The notes under the pieces were generated by a model. That model made no database searches. It was not told the origin of the DNA and saw only the letters and a program-made list of their open reading frames with translations. DNA of 36,069 nt from Marinobacterium arenosum (GTDB lineage: Bacteria; Pseudomonadota; Gammaproteobacteria; Pseudomonadales; Balneatricaceae). The position numbers and the translations under genes were made by a program. Of the stretch, positions 17,227 through 25,149 are shown one piece after another. The stretch spans positions 1 to 36,069 of the forward strand of contig NZ_JAILYN010000045.1 of assembly GCF_019795155.1 (NCBI RefSeq). The letters are read 5' to 3'. How positions within the stretch are numbered: the stretch's first letter is position 1; the number at the start of each line of letters is the position of its first letter.

Positions 17227-18009
17227 ATGACTGACATTTCCCACCAATCCCTGTTTTCACTGATCCCGGCACTGCTGCTGTCGCTGCTGCTGCATCTGGT
17301 GCTGGCCGGTGGGATCTGGTGGTACCGTTCGCAGCAACCGGCGCAGCCACCGGGTCGCCCGTCGGGCTGGGCCGGGCCACTGCAGACCCGACTGGTGCCG
17401 GCGCCCCGCCGAGAAACGGTCGAATCCCTGGAACGTGCCGAGTCGGAGCCTCTGATAGAGCCAGAGCCAGAGCCAGAGCCAGAGCCAGCGCTTCAATTGA
17501 CACCCGAACCGGAGCCTGAACCGCCACCGATCGTAAAAAAAACGGTCGAGACTCGGCGGCCAACGCCGAGCGCTGCCAAGGCTACGCCAGTCGTCCCGCC
17601 TCCGGCAGTGAAACAGCGGGCGCAGGCACGCCAATCGGCGCCATCACCGTCCGAGCAGGGTGCGGAGGCACCGGCTGCGGCTGCTGAGTCGTTAGCGCCA
17701 GCGCCGGAAGAGGGGCCGGTGGAGCTGCAAGCGCCGCAATATGCCATGCCGGCCACACCGCCGGACTATCCGCTGCGGGCGCTGCGTCGCGGCTGGCAGG
17801 GCCAGGTACTGCTGCAGCTGCAGCTGGATGCCGTGGGCAGGGTGACGGCGGTCGAGGTGGTACGCAGTTCCGGCTATCCGGTGCTGGACCGCGCCGCCGA
17901 GCAGGCCGCCCGCCGCTGGCGCTTCAAACCGGCCATCCGTCATGGCCGTCCGGTGGCTTCCTATGTGAAGATACCGGTCGATTTTCAATTGAAGGACCAA
18001 CGCCGTTGA
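17227..18009 (+). CDS. tonB: TonB-family energy transducer
   Basis: 260 residues. The N-terminal membrane anchor (about 11-32, LIPALLLSLLLHLVLAGGIWW) is followed by a periplasmic Pro/Glu-rich spacer that includes an (EP)n run. The C-terminal TonB domain (about 170-260) contains PPDYPLRALRRGWQGQVLLQ and RRWRFKPAIRHGRPV. TonB passes proton-motive energy from ExbB/ExbD to outer-membrane receptors. exbB and exbD are not in the window. It overlaps the permease gene by 4 nt, implying one transport operon. The (EP)n run is encoded by five GAGCCA repeats (17458-17487). The ATG is only about 4 nt after the predicted start of transcription. Confidence 0.9.
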   Translation: MTDISHQSLFSLIPALLLSLLLHLVLAGGIWWYRSQQPAQPPGRPSGWAGPLQTRLVPAPRRETVESLERAESEPLIEPEPEPEPEPALQLTPEPEPEPPPIVKKTVETRRPTPSAAKATPVVPPPAVKQRAQARQSAPSPSEQGAEAPAAAAESLAPAPEEGPVELQAPQYAMPATPPDYPLRALRRGWQGQVLLQLQLDAVGRVTAVEVVRSSGYPVLDRAAEQAARRWRFKPAIRHGRPVASYVKIPVDFQLKDQRR

Positions 18010-18995
18010 TCGTTTCCCCCGCTATGCTGACCCGGTTGCTGCTACTGGCACTTCCTTTATTGGCGCTGCTGTCGCTGGGCAGCGGCGTGATCGCGCTGCA
18101 GTGGTCGGAGCTCTGGCAGGCCGATTCCGCCACCATGATGGTGCTGTTGGAACTGCGCCTGCCCCGGTTGCTGCTGACCCTGCTCGGCGGTGCCCTGCTG
18201 GGATTGACCGGCGCGGTGGTGCAGGCGTTGTTCCGCAATCCGCTGGCCGACCCGAGCCTGATCGGCGTGTCGGCCGGCGCCGGGCTGGCGGCGGTGGCGC
18301 TGCTGGTCATGGGCGGCAGCCTGCTCGGCGGATTTGTCGGTCTGTTGCTGCTGCCGTTGGCGGCGTTCGGTGGCGGTCTGCTGACCACGCTGCTGGTGGC
18401 ACGGATCGCCCGCACCGGTACCGGCCTGTCGGTGACCACCATGCTATTGGCCGGTATCGCCATCAATTCGCTGGCGGCGGCGATCATCAACCTGTTTCAG
18501 TACCTGGCCGATGACCTGTCGCTGCGTCAGAGTCTGTACTGGCTGCTGGGCGGCTTCCAGCAGGGAGGCTGGGCCGAGGTGGTGGTGATGCTGCCGGTCG
18601 CCGTGCTGGTGATCGGCGCGTTGCTGCGCTACGGCCAGCGGCTCAACCTGATGCTGCTGGGCGACCGCGAGGCGGTGGCGCTCGGGGTGCCGGTGCATCA
18701 GCTACGCCGCCGGCTGGTGATCTTGGCGGCGCTGGGCGTGGCGGTGGTGGTTTCGCTGGCCGGCATGATCGGCTTCGTCGGGCTGGTGGTGCCGCACTGG
18801 GTACGGCTGCTGTGCGGCCCGGATCACCGTCACCTGCTGCCGCTGTCGGCGCTGCTTGGTGCGCTGTTCCTGACCCTGGCGGATCTGATGTCGCGTACCC
18901 TGCTGAGTCCGTCGGAGCTGCCGATCGGCATCGTTACGGCGATGGTCGGCGGGCCCTTCTTCCTGTCGATGATCCTGTACCGGCGGAGGTTCTGA
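18006..18995 (+). CDS. hmuU: FecCD/BtuC-type ABC permease, probably heme
   Basis: 329 residues and about ten membrane segments of the BtuC/FecCD/HmuU family, which move heme, B12 or ferric siderophores through the inner membrane. Family motifs are LRLPRLLLTLLGGALLGLTG, FRNPLADPSLIGVSAGA, GFVGLVVPH and GPDHRHLLP. TTG 18006 is preferred because AAGGA lies 9 nt upstream and it overlaps the tonB stop (TTGA). The first internal ATG (18024) has no ribosome-binding site. Substrate is inferred from the HmuV-like partner ATPase. No substrate-binding protein gene is adjacent. Confidence 0.8.
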   Translation: MIVSPAMLTRLLLLALPLLALLSLGSGVIALQWSELWQADSATMMVLLELRLPRLLLTLLGGALLGLTGAVVQALFRNPLADPSLIGVSAGAGLAAVALLVMGGSLLGGFVGLLLLPLAAFGGGLLTTLLVARIARTGTGLSVTTMLLAGIAINSLAAAIINLFQYLADDLSLRQSLYWLLGGFQQGGWAEVVVMLPVAVLVIGALLRYGQRLNLMLLGDREAVALGVPVHQLRRRLVILAALGVAVVVSLAGMIGFVGLVVPHWVRLLCGPDHRHLLPLSALLGALFLTLADLMSRTLLSPSELPIGIVTAMVGGPFFLSMILYRRRF

Positions 18996-19771
18996 TGCTG
19001 CAATTGGATTCGCTGCGGGTCCGGCATGGCGGTCATGCCTGTCTCGATGACGTCAGCCTGACGCTGCAGGAGGCTGAACTCACGATACTGCTGGGGCCGA
19101 ACGGCGCCGGCAAGTCGACCCTGCTGCAGCTGGCCGCCGGCCTGCAGGAAGCGGATAGCGGCACGGTATCGCTGGACGGCCAGCCGTTGGCGGCGCTGGC
19201 ACTTGAGTGGCGCGCGCTGCGGCTGGCGGTGCTGCTGCAGCGCCAGCAACTGAATTTCGCCTTCAGCGCCGAGCAGGTGGTGGCGTTGGGTGCCTATCCG
19301 TTGCAGCTCAGCGACGCCGACACCCTCAAGGTGGCGCAACTGCGGCTGGCTGAGCTGGAACTGCAGCCGCATGCCGATCAGGACTACCTGACCCTGTCCG
19401 GCGGCGAACAGCAGCGGGTGCAGTTGGCGCGGGTGCTGGCCCAGTGCGGTACCGACTGTCGCTGGCTGCTGTTGGACGAGCCGCTGGCGGCGATGGACCT
19501 GCGCCATCAGCACCTGGCGCTGCATCTGTTGCGGCAACGGGTGGCGGCTGGGGTCGGAGTGCTGGCGGTGCTGCACGACCCGGTGCTGGCGGCCCAATAC
19601 GCCGACCGGGTGGTATTGCTGAAGGAGGGCCGGGTATTGGCGGACGGCGCACCGCGTGAGGTGCTGGATTCCGCCAATCTCAGTGCCTTGTACGGCCTGC
19701 AGGTACAGGCCCACTGGCATCCGCAGGGACTGCAGTTACAGAGTCGACTCGACCAGGCCGTCGGCCCTTAG
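18995..19771 (+). CDS. hmuV: HmuV-like heme ABC transporter ATP-binding protein
   Basis: 258 residues. It has Walker A GPNGAGKST (34-42), signature LSGGEQQRVQLARVLAQ (134-150), Walker B LLLDEP (158-163), DLRHQH and a switch His in VLHDP. The long signature and HQH block resemble HmuV more than BtuD or FepC, so heme is the best guess; B12 or a siderophore remains possible. ATG 18995 overlaps the permease stop by one base (TGATG). Earlier open codons in the frame shadow the permease. Its last 36 bp overlap the 3' end of the opposing APH/P-loop gene. Confidence 0.85.
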   Translation: MLQLDSLRVRHGGHACLDDVSLTLQEAELTILLGPNGAGKSTLLQLAAGLQEADSGTVSLDGQPLAALALEWRALRLAVLLQRQQLNFAFSAEQVVALGAYPLQLSDADTLKVAQLRLAELELQPHADQDYLTLSGGEQQRVQLARVLAQCGTDCRWLLLDEPLAAMDLRHQHLALHLLRQRVAAGVGVLAVLHDPVLAAQYADRVVLLKEGRVLADGAPREVLDSANLSALYGLQVQAHWHPQGLQLQSRLDQAVGP

Positions 19772-21274
19772 CCGGGCGATCAATTTGTCGACCGCCTGCG
19801 GGTCTTCGCTGTCCAGGGTGTAGCTGTACGGCAGTTCGTCTTCGCCGAGCGGCTGCAGATTTTCCAGTTGCGATTGCATGATCGCCACGTCGGCATCGGA
19901 CGGGTCGCCGCCCTGGCGGGTGCGTTCCTCCAGTCGCTGCTCCAGCACCTGCGGATCGCAGCTGCAGCTCAGGATGCGCATCGGTACCCGCAACTGGTGG
20001 GCCATCTCGGCGTAGCTGAGCCGGCTGCGGCGGCGGATGAACGTGGCGTCCACCACCACCGAGTAGCCGGCCTGCAGCAGCGCGCGGCTGGTGTGCAGCA
20101 AGTGGTTGTAGGTGTGGACGTTCATCTGCTTGCCATACAGCTCCAGCTGCTGTCCCTCGCGGCTCAGTTCGGCGAACAGCCGCTTGCGCTCGACATCGGA
20201 ACGGATCCGGATGATGCCCAGCTGCTCGATCATCTGGTCGCTGAGGGTGCTCTTGCCACTGCCGGAGACACCGTTCATCAGGTACAGCACCGGCTGCGGC
20301 CGGTTGGCGTAGCGGTTGGCCAGTGCGGCATAGTGGCGGAACTCGTCGATATCCTTGTGCATGCCGATCATCGCCACCTTGGCCCGCACCATCGCCCGGT
20401 AGGCCTTGTAGAAGTTCAGCAGCTGCACCCCTTCGTAGTCGCCGCCCAGTTCCAGGTACTGGTTCAGGCAGCGCGACGCCCAGCGGAACTGGCCGTTGGC
20501 CTCCAGGTCCATCAGCAGGAAGGCCAGGTCGCAGATGGTGTCGATCCAGCGGAACTGCAGGTTGAACTCGATGCAGTCGAACAACCGCAGTTCACCGTTA
20601 AACAGATTGATGTTGCCCAGGTGCAGGTCGCCGTGGCACTCGCGCACATGGCCGCCGGCCTTGCGCTGGCGGATCAGGTCGGTGAGCGCCCGGAACTGCT
20701 GGGCGGTGCGGTTCGACAACCGCTGCAGCTGCTGCCAGTCGTCGGCGCTGTCCAGCACGTTGCCGATATGCAGGAAATTGTCGGACACCACGTCCCAGAT
20801 GGTGTCGGGCTCGCCCCAGGGGCTGTCGCTGGCGACGATCGGGATGCGGCTGTGGAAGTCGGCGATCTGTTCCGCCAACCGGTCGATCCATTCAGCTGGG
20901 AATCGGTTTGCCCGCAGTAGAATGTCCAGTCGTTCGTCCGGGTTGAACTGGCGCATGCGCACCGCGTATTCGAACGGCTCGTCGTCCGCGTCCAGCACCG
21001 GTTCATTGGCGCTGCCGCAGATTGCCACCACCTGCTGGTAGATGTCCGGCGCCAGCCGCTGGTTCAGGCGCAGCTCCTCTTCGCAGCAATGTTTGCGCTG
21101 TTCCAGGGTGGTGAAGTCGAGGAAGCCGAAGTCGACCGGTTTCTTGATCTTGTAGGCGAACTCGCCGGTCAGCAGCAGCCAGGAGATATGGGTCTCGATC
21201 ACCTGTATCGGTTCGCTCACAGGATGGGGGTAAGCTGCCGGATTCTGAAGGGCTTCAATCAGTTCTGGGTACAT
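19736..21274 (-). CDS. Bifunctional APH-like kinase / P-loop ATPase protein
   Basis: A 512-residue fusion. The N-terminal part resembles aminoglycoside/choline phosphotransferases, with Brenner motif HGDLHLGN (214-221) and DCIEF (233-237) at the metal site. The C-terminal part is a zeta-toxin/shikimate-kinase-like P-loop kinase with Walker A GVSGSGKST (335-343). Such fusions are widespread in proteobacteria, are about 510 residues long, and have no established substrate. An antibiotic-resistance role is not implied. The start is ATG 21274; the frame is open to 21343, but the extra residues look non-coding. Its 3' end runs 36 bp into hmuV on the other strand. Confidence 0.85.
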   Translation of the reverse strand: MYPELIEALQNPAAYPHPVSEPIQVIETHISWLLLTGEFAYKIKKPVDFGFLDFTTLEQRKHCCEEELRLNQRLAPDIYQQVVAICGSANEPVLDADDEPFEYAVRMRQFNPDERLDILLRANRFPAEWIDRLAEQIADFHSRIPIVASDSPWGEPDTIWDVVSDNFLHIGNVLDSADDWQQLQRLSNRTAQQFRALTDLIRQRKAGGHVRECHGDLHLGNINLFNGELRLFDCIEFNLQFRWIDTICDLAFLLMDLEANGQFRWASRCLNQYLELGGDYEGVQLLNFYKAYRAMVRAKVAMIGMHKDIDEFRHYAALANRYANRPQPVLYLMNGVSGSGKSTLSDQMIEQLGIIRIRSDVERKRLFAELSREGQQLELYGKQMNVHTYNHLLHTSRALLQAGYSVVVDATFIRRRSRLSYAEMAHQLRVPMRILSCSCDPQVLEQRLEERTRQGGDPSDADVAIMQSQLENLQPLGEDELPYSYTLDSEDPQAVDKLIARLRADGLVESTL

Positions 21275-21341
21275 AGGAGTCCGCCGCTGGTGGTCGCACC
21301 GAGCCAGAGCGGAACCTCTGTATCGGTGGGTTTGGGAAGGC

Positions 21342-21349
21342 ATTATACT
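21342..21349. promoter_or_regulatory. Overlapping divergent -10 elements for mrcB and the APH/P-loop gene
   Basis: TATACT on the plus strand (21344-21349) ends 6 bp before the mrcB ATG. TATAAT on the minus strand (21347-21342) faces the APH/P-loop gene 68 bp away. The two cannot easily be occupied together. No strong -35 is visible for either. Confidence 0.45.
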
Positions 21350-21355
21350 TAGCGT

Positions 21356-23692
21356 ATGACTAAAAAGAGAAACGCCCGCAGCCGAAAGCGGACACCCAAC
21401 AAGCCGGCCAAGCGCCGGTTTCTTCGTCCTATCCTGCTGTTTTTCCTCAAGCTTTCCGTGGTCTTGCTGGTGCTCGGCAGCTTCGGACTGATCTATCTGG
21501 ATGCCCAGATCCGCGACAAGTTCGAAGGCAAACGCTGGGCTGTGCCGGCCAAGGTCTATGCCCGTCCGCTGGAGTTGTACCCCGGCCAGACGCTGTCACG
21601 CGATGATCTGAAACAGGAATTGAAAGGGCTCGGTTACCGCTTTGTGCGCCATGCCAACCAGGCCGGCACGGTGGAGTGGGCCAGCCAGCGGGTGCGGGTG
21701 CAGACCCGTGGTTTCCACTTCCCCGATGGTGAGGAGCCGCCCCGTGACCTGATGTTGGCGTTCGGCGGCGGGCAGTTGCAGTCGATTCGCAACCGCAGTG
21801 GCGGCAATCTGCCGCTGGTGCGGCTGGAGCCGATCCTGATCGGCGGCATCTATCCGCAGGATCACGAGGACCGTGATCTGATCCGCTTGGCGGAGGCGCC
21901 GGAATATCTGACCCAGGCGCTGATCCAGGTCGAGGACCGGGATTTCTACCAGCATCACGGCATCTCGCTGAAGGGGATCAGCCGGGCGATGTGGGTCAAC
22001 CTGAAGGCGCGCCGTTTCGTGCAGGGCGGCTCGACCTTGACCCAGCAGCTGGTCAAGAACTTCTACCTGACCTCGGAGCGCTCGCTGGCCCGCAAGCTGC
22101 TGGAACTGCCGATGGCGATCCTGCTGGACCTGCATTACGACAAGGACGAGATTCTCGAAGCCTACCTGAACGAGGTCTACCTGGGGCAGTCCGGCAACCG
22201 GGCGATCCATGGCTTTGGGCTGGCCAGTCAATATTACTTCGCCCAGCCGATCCGCGAACTGCAGCTGCACCAGGTGGCGCTGCTGGCCGGCTTGGTCAAG
22301 GGGCCCTCCTACTACGATCCGCGCCGGAACCCGGCGCGGGCCAAGCGGCGCCGCGACCTGGTGCTGAAAGTGCTGGCCGATCAGGGGGTGATCAGCCAGC
22401 AGCAGATGGCCCAGGCGCAGAGTCAGCCCTTGGGGGTGGTCAAGAAGCAGGGGCTGCATAAGGGGGCCTATCCGGCCTACCTGGATCTGGTCAAGCGCCA
22501 GCTGCGCGACGAGTATCCGCAGGAAGCACTCAGCTCCGAGGGGCTGCGGGTGTTCACCAGTCTGGACCCGCTGGTCCAGCATCGGGCGGCGACGGCGCTG
22601 GGGCGCACCATCGGCCAGCTGGAGAAACGCCATCCGAAGCAGAAGGAGCAGCTGGAGGGCAGCATGGTGGTGACCGATCCGCAGACCGGCGAAGTGCTGG
22701 CGCTGATCGGCGGTCGCAACGTACGCTACCAGGGCTTCAACCGGGCGCTGGACATGCGCCGGCCGATCGGCTCGCTGGTCAAGCCGGCGCTCTACCTGGC
22801 GGCATTGGAGAAGGGCTACACCCTGGCCTCGATCCTCGATGATGAACCGATCAAGCTGCGCCAGCCGGACGGTAGCGCCTGGCAGCCGCAGAATTTCGAC
22901 CGGCTCAGCCACGGCCTGGTGCCGCTGCACCGTTCATTGGCACTGTCCTACAACCAGTCTACCGCCCGGCTGGGGTTGGATATCGGCACCGGCACGGTGG
23001 TCGACATGCTGCACCGCTTGGGCGTGCGCGAGGAGCTGAACCCCTATCCGTCGCTGTTCCTCGGCGCTGCCAACCTGGCCCCGGTCGATATGGCGCAGAT
23101 CTACCAGACCATCGCCGCCAACGGCTTCCGTACGCCGCTGCGCGCGATCCGGATGGTGACCGATGCCGAGAACCGCGAACTGTCCCGCTACCCCTATGCG
23201 GTGGAGCAGCAGGTGGCGCCGGAGACCATCCACCTGATCCAGTATGCGCTGCAGGAGGTGGCCCGCGAAGGCACCGCCCGCTACGCCTACAGCCAACTGC
23301 CGGCGGAGCTGAACCTGGCCGGCAAGACCGGCACCTCGAACGATCAGCGCGACAGCTGGTTTGCCGGCTTTGCCGGCGATCGCCTGGCGGTGGTCTGGCT
23401 GGGGCGGGACGATAATGGCAAACTGCCGTTCACCGGCAGTGGCGGTGCTCTCAGGGTCTGGACCGAGTTGATGCGGCTGGAGAGGCCGCAGCCGTTTTAC
23501 GCCACCCGGCCGGAAAATATTGAGTATGTCTGGATAGACGATGCCAGCGGGCTGCGCTCCGCCGAAGGCTGCGAGGGCGCGCGCCAGCTACCGTTTGTGA
23601 TCGGCAGTGCGCCGCATGAGGCGGTCGCCTGCGCCCGCCAATTGCAGGCCTTTGAAACGCCGCTGAAGTGGTTTAGACAATGGTTCAGGTGA
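21356..23692 (+). CDS. mrcB: Penicillin-binding protein 1B (bifunctional transglycosylase/transpeptidase)
   Basis: Class A PBP that polymerises and cross-links peptidoglycan at the outer face of the inner membrane. 778 residues: a basic cytoplasmic tail (1-20), membrane anchor (about 21-48), UB2H domain (about 70-160), GT51 domain with catalytic Glu193 in QVEDRDFYQHHG, and a transpeptidase with Ser473-x-x-Lys476 (SLVK), Ser531-Tyr-Asn (SYN) and Lys657-Thr-Gly (KTG). The UB2H domain, which binds activator LpoB in enterobacteria, and the length support PBP1B over PBP1A. The following gene is a lipoprotein, but with TPRs rather than an LpoB fold. The start codon lies about where transcription should begin. 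Confidence 0.95.
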   Translation: MTKKRNARSRKRTPNKPAKRRFLRPILLFFLKLSVVLLVLGSFGLIYLDAQIRDKFEGKRWAVPAKVYARPLELYPGQTLSRDDLKQELKGLGYRFVRHANQAGTVEWASQRVRVQTRGFHFPDGEEPPRDLMLAFGGGQLQSIRNRSGGNLPLVRLEPILIGGIYPQDHEDRDLIRLAEAPEYLTQALIQVEDRDFYQHHGISLKGISRAMWVNLKARRFVQGGSTLTQQLVKNFYLTSERSLARKLLELPMAILLDLHYDKDEILEAYLNEVYLGQSGNRAIHGFGLASQYYFAQPIRELQLHQVALLAGLVKGPSYYDPRRNPARAKRRRDLVLKVLADQGVISQQQMAQAQSQPLGVVKKQGLHKGAYPAYLDLVKRQLRDEYPQEALSSEGLRVFTSLDPLVQHRAATALGRTIGQLEKRHPKQKEQLEGSMVVTDPQTGEVLALIGGRNVRYQGFNRALDMRRPIGSLVKPALYLAALEKGYTLASILDDEPIKLRQPDGSAWQPQNFDRLSHGLVPLHRSLALSYNQSTARLGLDIGTGTVVDMLHRLGVREELNPYPSLFLGAANLAPVDMAQIYQTIAANGFRTPLRAIRMVTDAENRELSRYPYAVEQQVAPETIHLIQYALQEVAREGTARYAYSQLPAELNLAGKTGTSNDQRDSWFAGFAGDRLAVVWLGRDDNGKLPFTGSGGALRVWTELMRLERPQPFYATRPENIEYVWIDDASGLRSAEGCEGARQLPFVIGSAPHEAVACARQLQAFETPLKWFRQWFR

Positions 23693-23697
23693 CCAAG

Positions 23698-24321
23698 ATG
23701 ATGCAGAGAGTTCGATCGGTACAATCCATTCGCTTGCCCATGGCGGCGCTGGCGGTCACGTTGCTGGCCGGTTGTGCCGGCCAGGGCTACCGGGTGCCGG
23801 TGGAGGATCGCTCGGCGCCCGCCGGCGGGGAGGTACAGATCGAATCGCGCCGGGAGTCCAGCGGCGTTACCGTGACCCCGGTGGCTCCGCCGGTGTTGCA
23901 GACCCGGCCGCTGGAGAGCGCGCCGTTAAATTCATCCGTGCCGGATCAGGCGCCGCAGGCCGCGCCGCTGCCGGTGCTGCCGCCGCAGAGCCGGCAGCCG
24001 CGTAATGCGGCGGTGGTGGCGTTGTTGAACAATGCCCGCCAGCAGGCCGCTCAGGGCGAGCTGCTGGCCGCCCAGAGCAGCCTGGAACGGGCCCAGCGGA
24101 TCGCGCCGCGCGACCCCGAAGTCTACTACCAGTTGGCGGAGCTGCGGCGCCGTCAGCAGCAGTACCGCCAGGCCGAGCAGCTGGCGCTGCGCGGACTGGA
24201 ACTGTCCGGTGGCCAACCGGCGATGCAGAGGGCATTGTGGCTGCTGGTGGCCGACGTGCGCCAGGCTGATGGTGACCGCCAGGGCGCGCGCGAGGCGCGC
24301 GAACGGGCTGCCCGCTACTGA
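23698..24321 (+). CDS. TPR-containing lipoprotein
   Basis: 207 residues. The signal peptide ends in lipobox LLAGC (LAVTLLAGCAGQG), so the mature protein should be lipid-anchored. A Pro/Ala-rich low-complexity linker (about 35-105) precedes about two TPR units (about 105-190: ARQQAAQGELLAAQSSLERA, YYQLAELRRRQQQYRQAEQL). ATG 23698 is chosen because AGGTGA precedes it by 6 nt; an earlier in-frame ATG at 23680 lies within mrcB. It begins 5 bp after mrcB and shares its transcript up to the terminator at 24372. The pairing suggests an accessory factor for PBP1B, but no LpoA/LpoB motif was recognised. Confidence 0.82.
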   Translation: MMQRVRSVQSIRLPMAALAVTLLAGCAGQGYRVPVEDRSAPAGGEVQIESRRESSGVTVTPVAPPVLQTRPLESAPLNSSVPDQAPQAAPLPVLPPQSRQPRNAAVVALLNNARQQAAQGELLAAQSSLERAQRIAPRDPEVYYQLAELRRRQQQYRQAEQLALRGLELSGGQPAMQRALWLLVADVRQADGDRQGAREARERAARY

Positions 24322-24367
24322 TTGCTCCCATGGCCTGAATCATTATTAAAAACAAATTGTTAAAAAC

Positions 24368-24395
24368 AAAAGCCCGCTCAACTGAGCGGGCTTTT
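24368..24395 (+). terminator. Intrinsic terminator after the mrcB operon
   Basis: GCCCGCTC (24372-24379), loop AACT, GAGCGGGC (24384-24391), then TTTT, with an A-run before it. It may act on both strands. Confidence 0.92.
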
Positions 24396-24429
24396 CTATG
24401 TTTGCTGTGCAGCTGCGGGAGCTAAGCTT

Positions 24430-24526
24430 TGTAGCAGCTCGCTTTGCGAGCGACCGTAAAACGTTCAGGTTGCGACTGACTCTGCCCAGCCTGAGCTGTT
24501 CCTACAGCTAGCCTGAATGGCTAGCT
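24430..24526. repeat. REP-like inverted pair (BIME-like) plus hairpin
   Basis: Two similar units face each other. The plus-strand unit starts TGTAGCAGCTCGC (24430) with stem GCTCGC/GCGAGC (24437-24451). The minus-strand unit starts TGTAGGAACAGCTC (24506-24493) with a GCTCA/TGGGC stem. A further dyad, AGCTAGCC (24506-24513) and GGCTAGCT (24519-24526), ends on the stop codon of the membrane-protein gene. The TGTAG(G)AGC head and short GC stem recall Pseudomonas REP elements. No RAYT transposase gene is present here. Confidence 0.55.
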
Positions 24527-25146
24527 TAGCTTGCCTTTCCGGTGCTGGCCTGCAACGTCGCCGGCAATTGGCTAGCCAGTAAAAGAAGCGCAACCGCCAG
24601 GCCGAGACCGTAGAGCTGCGGCAGGCCGGTCGCTGCCAGTGGGCTGTGCGGACTGAGCAGTACCAGCGTAGCGGCCGCCAGCAGCGCGCCGAGCAGCAGC
24701 AACGGCTGGCGAGCGGCGCCCAGCAACAGGCTGCCGAGCAGCCAGCAGGCGGCCACCACCAATACCAGTGCCGCGCTGTAGTCGTTGCCCAGTTCCGCCC
24801 GTCGGAACAGCTCGAACAGCGCGAACAGCACCAGCAGCCAGCGTCCCCAAGCGGCCTGGCTCCACTGCCAGCCGCGCGCCAGCGCCAGCAGTGCGCTGCC
24901 GATCAGCGGCAGCGCGGCATAGTCGGCCAGGTTGGTCAGCAGCCGCTTCAGCGTCTGGCTGTCCTGGCCGGTGCTATCCAGCAGCAGCTCGGCCAGCCCG
25001 GACAGGGCGATAAAGCCGCTGGCCAGGCTAAGCACCAGCAGATGCCCACGCTGCTGCTCGGCAACCCGTTCGGCGCCGCGGTACAGCAGGCCGGCGGCGA
25101 TAGCCGCTGCCAGCAGCAGTACCAGGCTGTTCAGCATCTCCATCAT
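24526..25146 (-). CDS. Uncharacterised polytopic membrane protein
   Basis: 206 residues, extremely Leu/Ala-rich, with about six membrane segments (LVLLLAAAIAAGLLYRGAER, LLVLSLASGFIALSGLAELL, LLVLFALFELFRRAE, LVLVVAACWLLGSLLLGAA and others). No motif or family was recognised. ATG 25146 follows the hemL stop by 3 bp, so it is the last gene of the clc-thiE-hemL transcript; a better Shine-Dalgarno is not seen for either of the next two in-frame ATGs. Codon use looks like its neighbours. The hydrophobic pattern and tight linkage argue it is real, but no function can be suggested. Confidence 0.7.
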   Translation of the reverse strand: MMEMLNSLVLLLAAAIAAGLLYRGAERVAEQQRGHLLVLSLASGFIALSGLAELLLDSTGQDSQTLKRLLTNLADYAALPLIGSALLALARGWQWSQAAWGRWLLVLFALFELFRRAELGNDYSAALVLVVAACWLLGSLLLGAARQPLLLLGALLAAATLVLLSPHSPLAATGLPQLYGLGLAVALLLLASQLPATLQASTGKAS

Positions 25147-25149
25147 GGC

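Noticed and set aside
19736-21274. Aminoglycoside resistance determinant
   Set aside because: Although the Brenner-type motif is present, the fusion to a P-loop kinase is a widespread chromosomal family with no resistance role known. Nothing around it suggests a resistance cassette.
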